In this document: positions 56,647 through 64,000 of the stretch, piece by piece
How the letters are laid out: each line of letters begins with the position of its first letter
Numbering within the stretch: position 1 is the first letter of the stretch
NCBI RefSeq assembly: GCF_050947335.1
Contig: NW_027473315.1
Location: forward strand, 4,154,001 to 4,218,000
Direction: 5' to 3'
DNA from: Megachile rotundata
Taxonomy: Eukaryota; Arthropoda; Insecta; Hymenoptera; Megachilidae
DNA: 64,000 nt
Notes under the pieces: model-generated
Told to the model about the DNA's origin: nothing
Database searches by the model: none
Seen by the model: the letters and a program-made list of their open reading frames with translations, nothing else
Translations under genes and position numbers: made by a program

Positions 56647-59160
56647 TATGATTGTTATTGAATGATTGTGATTGTATGATTCTGATTGTATGATTGTGAT
56701 TGCATGATTGTGATTGTATGATTGTGATTGTATGATTGTGATGTATGATTGTAATTGTATGATTATGATTGTATGATTGTGATTGTATGATTGTGATTGT
56801 ATGATTGTGATTGTATGAGTGTGATTGTATGATCGTGATTGTATGATTGTGATTGTATGATTGTGAAAGTATGATTGTGATTGTATGATTGCGATTGTAT
56901 GATTGTGATTGTATGATTGTGATGTATGATTCTATTTGTATGATTATGATTGTATGATTGTGATTGTATGGTTGTGATTGTATGAGTGTGATTGTCTGAT
57001 TGTGGATGTGCGATTGTGATTGTGCGATTGTGATTGTACGATTGTTATAGAATGATTGTGATTGTATGATTCTGATTGTATGATTGTGATTGCGTGATTG
57101 TGATTGTATGATTGTGATTGCATGATTTTGAATGTATGATTGTGATTGTATGATTGTGATTGTATGATTGTGATTGTATGATTGTGATTGTATGATTGTG
57201 ATTGTATGATTGTGATTGTATGATTGTGATTGTATGATTGTGATTGTATGATTGTGATAGTATGATTGTGATTGTATGATTGTGATTGTATGATTGTGAT
57301 TGTATGATTGTGATTGTATGATTGTGATTGTATGATTGTATTTGGGAGATTGTATTTGGGAGATTGTAATTGTATGATTGCGATTGTATGATTGTGATTG
57401 TATGATTGCGATTGTATGATTGTGATTGTATGATTGTGATGTATGATTGTAATTGTATGATTATGATTGTATGATTGTGATTGTTTGATTTTGATTGTAT
57501 GATTGTATTTGGGAGATTGTAATTGTATGATTGCGATTGTATGATTGTGATTGTATGACTGCGATTGTATGATTCTGATTGTATGATTGTGATGTATGAT
57601 TGTAATTGTATGATTATGATTGTATGATTGTGATTGTATGATTGAGATTGTATGATTGTGATTGCATGCTTGCGATTGTATGATTGTGATTGTATGATTG
57701 TGATTCTTTGATTGTGATTCTTTGATTGTGATTGTATGATTGTGATTGTATGATTGTGATTGTATGATTGTGATGTATGATTGTAATTGTATGATTATGA
57801 TTGTATGATTGTGATTGTATGATTATGATTGTATGATCGTGATTGTATGATTGCGATTGTATGATTGTGATTGTATGATTATGATTGTATTTTTGTGATT
57901 GCATGATTGTGATTGTATGATTATGATTGTATGATTGCGATTGTATGATTGTGATTGTATGATTGTGATGTATGATTCTATTTGTATGATTATGATTGTA
58001 TGATTGTGATTGTATGATTGAGATTGTATGATTGTGATTGTATGATTGTGATTGTATGATTGTGATAGTATGATTGTGATTGTATGATTGTGATTGTATG
58101 ACTGTGATTGTATGATTGTGATTGTATGATTGTGATTGTATGATTGTGATTGTATGATTGTGAAAGTATGATTGTGATGGTATGATTGTGATTGTATGAT
58201 TGTGATTGTATGGTTGTGATTGTATGAGTGTGATTGTCTGATTGTGGTTGTGCGATTGTGATTGTGCGATTGTGATTGTACGATTGTTATTGAATGATTG
58301 TGATTGTATGATTCTGATTGTATGATTGTGATTGCATGATTGTGATTGTATGATTGTGATTGTATGATTGTGATTGTATGATTGTGATTGTATGATTGTG
58401 ATTGTATAATTGTGATTGTCTGATTGTGGTTGTGCGATTGTGATTGTACGATTGTGATTGTACGATTGTGATAGTATGATTGTGATTGTATGATTGTGAT
58501 TGTATGATTGTGATTGTATGATTGTGATTGTATGATTGTGATTGTATGATTGTGATTGTATGATTGTGATTGTATGATTGTGATTGTATGATTGTGATTG
58601 TATGAGTGTGATTGTCTGATTGTGGTTGTGCGATTGTGATTGTACGATTGTGAATGTACGATTGTGATTGTATGATTGTGATTGTATGAATATGATTGTA
58701 TGATTGTGATTGCATGATTGTGATTGTATGATTGTGATTGTATGGTTGAGATTGTATGATTGTGATTGTATGCTTGCCTTTGTATGATTGTGATTGTATG
58801 ATTGTGATTGTATGATTGTGATTGTATGATTGTGATTGTATGATTGTGATTGTATGATTGTGATAGTATGATTGTGATTGTATGATTGTGATTGTATGAC
58901 TGTGATTGTATGATTGTGATTGTATGATTGTGATTGTATGATTGTGAAAGTATGATTGTGATGGTATGATTGTGATTGTATGATTGTGATTGTATGATTG
59001 TGATTGTATGAGTGTGATTGTCTGATTGTGGTTGTGCGATTGTGATTGTACGATTGTGATTGTACGATTGTTATTGAATGATTGTGATTGTATGATTCTG
59101 ATTGTATGATTGTGATTGCATGATTGTGATTGTATGATTGTGATTGCATGATTTTGAATG
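56647..59160 (+). repeat. S repeat, copy 1 (2514 bp)
   Basis: Starts with TGTTATTGAATG and ends with GCATGATTTTGAATG. Markers in order are TATGATCGTG, GAAAG, TCTATTTG, GGATGTGCG, the S-specific TGTTATAGAATG (about 57043), two GGG units (57339), one GGG unit (about 57505), the TTTGATTGTGATTC pair, and GCTTGCCTTT at 58772. 2514 equals 180 monomers minus 6, matching six 13-bp units. Copies 2 and 3 have two GGG units where this one has one. Confidence 0.92.
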
Positions 59161-61520
59161 TATGATTGTTATTGAATGATTGTGATTGTATGATTCTGAT
59201 TGTATGATTGTGATTGCATGATTGTGATTGTATGATTGTGATTGTATGATTGTGATGTATGATTGTAATTGTATGATTATGATTGTATGATTGTGATTGT
59301 ATGATTGTGATTGTATGATTGTGATTGTATGAGTGTGATTGTATGATCGTGATTGTATGATTGTGATTGTATGATTGTGAAAGTATGATTGTGATTGTAT
59401 GATTGCGATTGTATGATTGTGATTGTATGATTGTGATGTATGATTCTATTTGTATGATTATGATTGTATGATTGTGATTGTATGGTTGTGATTGTATGAG
59501 TGTGATTGTCTGATTGTGGATGTGCGATTGTGATTGTGCGATTGTGATTGTACGATTGTTATAGAATGATTGTGATTGTATGATTCTGATTGTATGATTG
59601 TGATTGCGTGATTGTGATTGTATGATTGTGATTGCATGATTTTGAATGTATGATTGTGATTGTATGATTGTGATTGTATGATTGTGATTGTATGATTGTG
59701 ATTGTATGATTGTGATTGTATGATTGTGATTGTATGATTGTGATTGTATGATTGTGATTGTATGATTGTGATAGTATGATTGTGATTGTATGATTGTGAT
59801 TGTATGATTGTGATTGTATGATTGTGATTGTATGATTGTGATTGTATGATTGTATTTGGGAGATTGTATTTGGGAGATTGTAATTGTATGATTGCGATTG
59901 TATGATTGTGATTGTATGATTGCGATTGTATGATTGTGATTGTATGATTGTGATGTATGATTGTAATTGTATGATTATGATTGTATGATTGTGATTGTTT
60001 GATTTTGATTGTATGATTGTATTTGGGAGATTGTATTTGGGAGATTGTAATTGTATGATTGCGATTGTATGATTGTGATTGTATGACTGCGATTGTATGA
60101 TTGTGATTGTATGATTGTGATGTATGATTGTAATTGTATGATTATGATTGTATGATTGTGATTGTATGATTGAGATTGTATGATTGTGATTGCATGCTTG
60201 CGATTGTATGATTGTGATTGTATGATTGTGATTCTTTGATTGTGATTCTTTGATTGTGATTGTATGATTGTGATTGTATGATTGTGATTGTATGATTGTG
60301 ATGTATGATTGTAATTGTATGATTATGATTGTATGATTGTGATTGTATGATTATGATTGTATGATCGTGATTGTATGATTGCGATTGTATGATTGTGATT
60401 GTATGATTATGATTGTATTTTTGTGATTGCATGATTGTGATTGTATGATTATGATTGTATGATTGCGATTGTATGATTGTGATTGTATGATTGTGATGTA
60501 TGATTCTATTTGTATGATTATGATTGTATGATTGTGATTGTATGATTGAGATTGTATGATTGTGATTGTATGATTGTGATTGTATGATTGTGATAGTATG
60601 ATTGTGATTGTATGATTGTGATTGTATGACTGTGATTGTATGATTGTGATTGTATGATTCTGATTGTATGATTGTGATTGCATGATTGTGATTGTATGAT
60701 TGTGATTGTATGATTGTGATTGTATGATTGTGATTGTATGATTGTGATTGTATAATTGTGATTGTCTGATTGTGGTTGTGCGATTGTGATTGTACGATTG
60801 TGATTGTACGATTGTGATAGTATGATTGTGATTGTATGATTGTGATTGTATGATTGTGATTGTATGATTGTGATTGTATGATTGTGATTGTATGATTGTG
60901 ATTGTATGATTGTGATTGTATGATTGTGATTGTATGATTGTGATTGTATGAGTGTGATTGTCTGATTGTGGTTGTGCGATTGTGATTGTACGATTGTGAA
61001 TGTACGATTGTGATTGTATGATTGTGATTGTATGAATATGATTGTATGATTGTGATTGCATGATTGTGATTGTATGATTGTGATTGTATGGTTGAGATTG
61101 TATGATTGTGATTGTATGCTTGCCTTTGTATGATTGTGATTGTATGATTGTGATTGTATGATTGTGATTGTATGATTGTGATTGTATGATTGTGATTGTA
61201 TGATTGTGATAGTATGATTGTGATTGTATGATTGTGATTGTATGACTGTGATTGTATGATTGTGATTGTATGATTGTGATTGTATGATTGTGATTGTATG
61301 ATTGTGAAAGTATGATTGTGATGGTATGATTGTGATTGTATGATTGTGATTGTATGATTGTGATTGTATGAGTGTGATTGTCTGATTGTGGTTGTGCGAT
61401 TGTGATTGTACGATTGTGATTGTACGATTGTTATTGAATGATTGTGATTGTATGATTCTGATTGTATGATTGTGATTGCATGATTGTGATTGTATGATTG
61501 TGATTGCATGATTTTGAATG
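59161..61520 (+). repeat. S repeat, copy 2 (2360 bp, internal 182-bp deletion)
   Basis: Same marker order as copy 1 (TGTTATAGAATG near 59557, GGG at 59853, GCTTGCCTTT at 61118). The offset changes from 2528 to 2346 bp near 60655. The stretch with GAAAG, GATGG, GGTTGTG, the first GTCTG/GTGCG series and TTATTGAATG, present in copies 1 and 3, is missing there. The missing length is 182 bp, exactly 13 monomers. Confidence 0.92.
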
Positions 61521-64000
61521 TATGATTGTTATTGAATGATTGTGATTGTATGATTCTGATTGTATGATTGTGATTGCATGATTGTGATTGTATGATTGTG
61601 ATTGTATGATTGTGATGTATGATTGTAATTGTATGATTATGATTGTATGATTGTGATTGTATGATTGTGATTGTATGATTGTGATTGTATGAGTGTGATT
61701 GTATGATCGTGATTGTATGATTGTGATTGTATGATTGTGAAAGTATGATTGTGATTGTATGATTGCGATTGTATGATTGTGATTGTATGATTGTGATGTA
61801 TGATTCTATTTGTATGATTATGATTGTATGATTGTGATTGTATGGTTGTGATTGTATGAGTGTGATTGTCTGATTGTGGATGTGCGATTGTGATTGTGCG
61901 ATTGTGATTGTACGATTGTTATAGAATGATTGTGATTGTATGATTCTGATTGTATGATTGTGATTGCGTGATTGTGATTGTATGATTGTGATTGCATGAT
62001 TTTGAATGTATGATTGTGATTGTATGATTGTGATTGTATGATTGTGATTGTATGATTGTGATTGTATGATTGTGATTGTATGATTGTGATTGTATGATTG
62101 TGATTGTATGATTGTGATTGTATGATTGTGATAGTATGATTGTGATTGTATGATTGTGATTGTATGATTGTGATTGTATGATTGTGATTGTATGATTGTG
62201 ATTGTATGATTGTATTTGGGAGATTGTATTTGGGAGATTGTAATTGTATGATTGCGATTGTATGATTGTGATTGTATGATTGCGATTGTATGATTGTGAT
62301 TGTATGATTGTGATGTATGATTGTAATTGTATGATTATGATTGTATGATTGTGATTGTTTGATTTTGATTGTATGATTGTATTTGGGAGATTGTATTTGG
62401 GAGATTGTAATTGTATGATTGCGATTGTATGATTGTGATTGTATGACTGCGATTGTATGATTGTGATTGTATGATTGTGATGTATGATTGTAATTGTATG
62501 ATTATGATTGTATGATTGTGATTGTATGATTGAGATTGTATGATTGTGATTGCATGCTTGCGATTGTATGATTGTGATTGTATGATTGTGATTCTTTGAT
62601 TGTGATTCTTTGATTGTGATTGTATGATTGTGATTGTATGATTGTGATTGTATGATTGTGATGTATGATTGTAATTGTATGATTATGATTGTATGATTGT
62701 GATTGTATGATTATGATTGTATGATCGTGATTGTATGATTGCGATTGTATGATTGTGATTGTATGATTATGATTGTATTTTTGTGATTGCATGATTGTGA
62801 TTGTATGATTATGATTGTATGATTGCGATTGTATGATTGTGATTGTATGATTGTGATGTATGATTCTATTTGTATGATTATGATTGTATGATTGTGATTG
62901 TATGATTGAGATTGTATGATTGTGATTGTATGATTGTGATTGTATGATTGTGATAGTATGATTGTGATTGTATGATTGTGATTGTATGACTGTGATTGTA
63001 TGATTGTGATTGTATGATTGTGATTGTATGATTGTGATTGTATGATTGTGAAAGTATGATTGTGATGGTATGATTGTGATTGTATGATTGTGATTGTATG
63101 GTTGTGATTGTATGAGTGTGATTGTCTGATTGTGGTTGTGCGATTGTGATTGTGCGATTGTGATTGTACGATTGTTATTGAATGATTGTGATTGTATGAT
63201 TCTGATTGTATGATTGTGATTGCATGATTGTGATTGTATGATTGTGATTGTATGATTGTGATTGTATGATTGTGATTGTATGATTGTGATTGTATAATTG
63301 TGATTGTCTGATTGTGGTTGTGCGATTGTGATTGTACGATTGTGATTGTACGATTGTGATAGTATGATTGTGATTGTATGATTGTGATTGTATGATTGTG
63401 ATTGTATGATTGTGATTGTATGATTGTGATTGTATGATTGTGATTGTATGATTGTGATTGTATGATTGTGATTGTATGATTGTGATTGTATGAGTGTGAT
63501 TGTCTGATTGTGGTTGTGCGATTGTGATTGTACGATTGTGAATGTACGATTGTGATTGTATGATTGTGATTGTATGAATATGATTGTATGATTGTGATTG
63601 CATGATTGTGATTGTATGATTGTGATTGTATGGTTGAGATTGTATGATTGTGATTGTATGCTTGCCTTTGTATGATTGTGATTGTATGATTGTGATTGTA
63701 TGATTGTGATTGTATGATTGTGATTGTATGATTGTGATTGTATGATTGTGATAGTATGATTGTGATTGTATGATTGTGATTGTATGACTGTGATTGTATG
63801 ATTGTGATTGTATGATTGTGATTGTATGATTGTGAAAGTATGATTGTGATGGTATGATTGTGATTGTATGATTGTGATTGTATGATTGTGATTGTATGAG
63901 TGTGATTGTCTGATTGTGGTTGTGCGATTGTGATTGTACGATTGTGATTGTACGATTGTTATTGAATGATTGTGATTGTATGATTCTGATTGTATGATTG
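61521..64000 (+). repeat. S repeat, copy 3 (cut by the window end)
   Basis: Offset of 2360 bp from copy 2 on the left and 2542 bp on the right, the 182-bp difference again. It therefore keeps the full form of copy 1. TGTTATAGAATG is near 61917, GGG groups at 62213 and about 62379, and GCTTGCCTTT at 63660. The right end of the unit lies outside the window. Confidence 0.92.

Larger units (their letters stand above)
1..64000 (+). repeat. 14-bp satellite/minisatellite array spanning the whole window
   Basis: Every part of the window reads as head-to-tail copies of TATGATTGTGATTG or one- to five-base variants of it. The orientation never inverts and no unique sequence interrupts it. The unit is two TGATTG hexamers plus TA, so half-unit similarity is built in. 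Frequent variants are TATGATTGCGATTG, TACGATTGTGATTG, TATGATTGTGATAG, TATGATTGTGAAAG, TATGAGTGTGATTG, TATGACTGTGATTG, TATGATTATGATTG, TATGATTGTAATTG, TATGATTCTGATTG, TGTGCGATTG-type units, GGG-bearing units and a 13-bp unit TATGATTGTGATG. Perfect consensus runs reach only about 10-12 units. The + strand is almost free of C. The array continues past both ends, so its full size is unknown. A eukaryotic heterochromatic location is inferred from size and organisation; no species can be assigned from the sequence. Confidence 0.99.

Noticed and set aside
1..64000. CRISPR array
   Set aside because: There is no alternation of a conserved repeat with unique spacers. Repeats are contiguous 14-mers with only point variants between copies.
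1..64000. Telomeric repeat
   Set aside because: The T/G-rich strand invites the idea, but the unit is 14 bp with scattered A and single G, and it is not a known telomere motif. The HOR structure also argues for internal satellite DNA.
1..64000. Centromere protein B-type box or other known centromeric motif
   Set aside because: The sequence is nearly C-free, and I found nothing resembling the CENP-B box. A centromeric role cannot be inferred from sequence alone.
1..64000. Dense homeodomain-like (TGATTG) or SOX-like (ATTGT) transcription-factor sites
   Set aside because: Such short cores occur simply because they are part of the monomer. Their density is not evidence of regulation.
1..64000. 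Low-complexity sequencing or assembly artefact
   Set aside because: Recurrent ordered variants and consistent spacing argue for real sequence. However, copy numbers, especially of the near-identical R and S repeats, could still be wrong and need spanning reads.
1..64000. Inverted repeats, hairpins, tRNA or rRNA genes, transposon ends
   Set aside because: With almost no C on the + strand, G-C stems cannot form within a strand. No stretch departs from the monomer pattern long enough to hold such elements.

Overview
The whole 64-kb window is one uninterrupted tandem array (satellite or long minisatellite DNA). It has no recognisable gene, RNA gene, mobile element or unique flanking sequence. 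The basic unit on the + strand is the 14-mer TATGATTGTGATTG, itself two TGATTG hexamers plus TA. About 4,570 units lie head to tail in one orientation, and the array runs off both ends. The consensus contains no C, so the + strand is about half T, with G near 29% and A near 21%. An array of this size and organisation points to a eukaryotic chromosome, probably a heterochromatic, pericentromeric or subtelomeric block. I cannot name the species, and nothing looks bacterial or viral.

The array is not uniform. Variant monomers (GGG-bearing, CG-bearing, a 13-bp unit, a GAATTC-bearing unit, and others) recur in fixed order, which gives higher-order repeats (HORs) of about 1.0 to 3.0 kb. These are nested in larger segmental copies of about 4.8 and 6.5 kb. 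Layout: 0-11 kb holds P, U and V blocks (periods 1341, 1244 and 1047 bp). From 12 to 29 kb there are six copies of an E block marked by paired EcoRI sites, with P and U blocks between them, including a 4.8-kb segment copied about 10.0 kb downstream. From 29 to 32 kb is a mosaic. From 32.4 to 46 kb a 6.5-kb Q segment is present twice (offset 6818-7070 bp). From 44.4 to 53 kb there are R repeats (3046 then 2796 bp), interrupted by E-type islands at 50.4 and 53.6 kb. From 56.6 kb to the end there are three S repeats (2514 bp, 2360 bp, then one cut by the window).

Long open frames occur on the - strand in all three frames (the longest at 32996-38416). They follow from the repeat arithmetic: the reverse complement of the 14-mer has no stop in any frame, and three units (42 nt) always read as a permutation of the 14-residue peptide QSQSYNHNHTITII. 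I annotate none of them as genes. The most informative signals are evolutionary: HOR periods equal to 14n minus the number of 13-bp units they contain, a nested set of shared mutations in the E blocks, and whole-monomer insertions and deletions with breakpoints in consensus runs. Together these record unequal exchange and segmental amplification.
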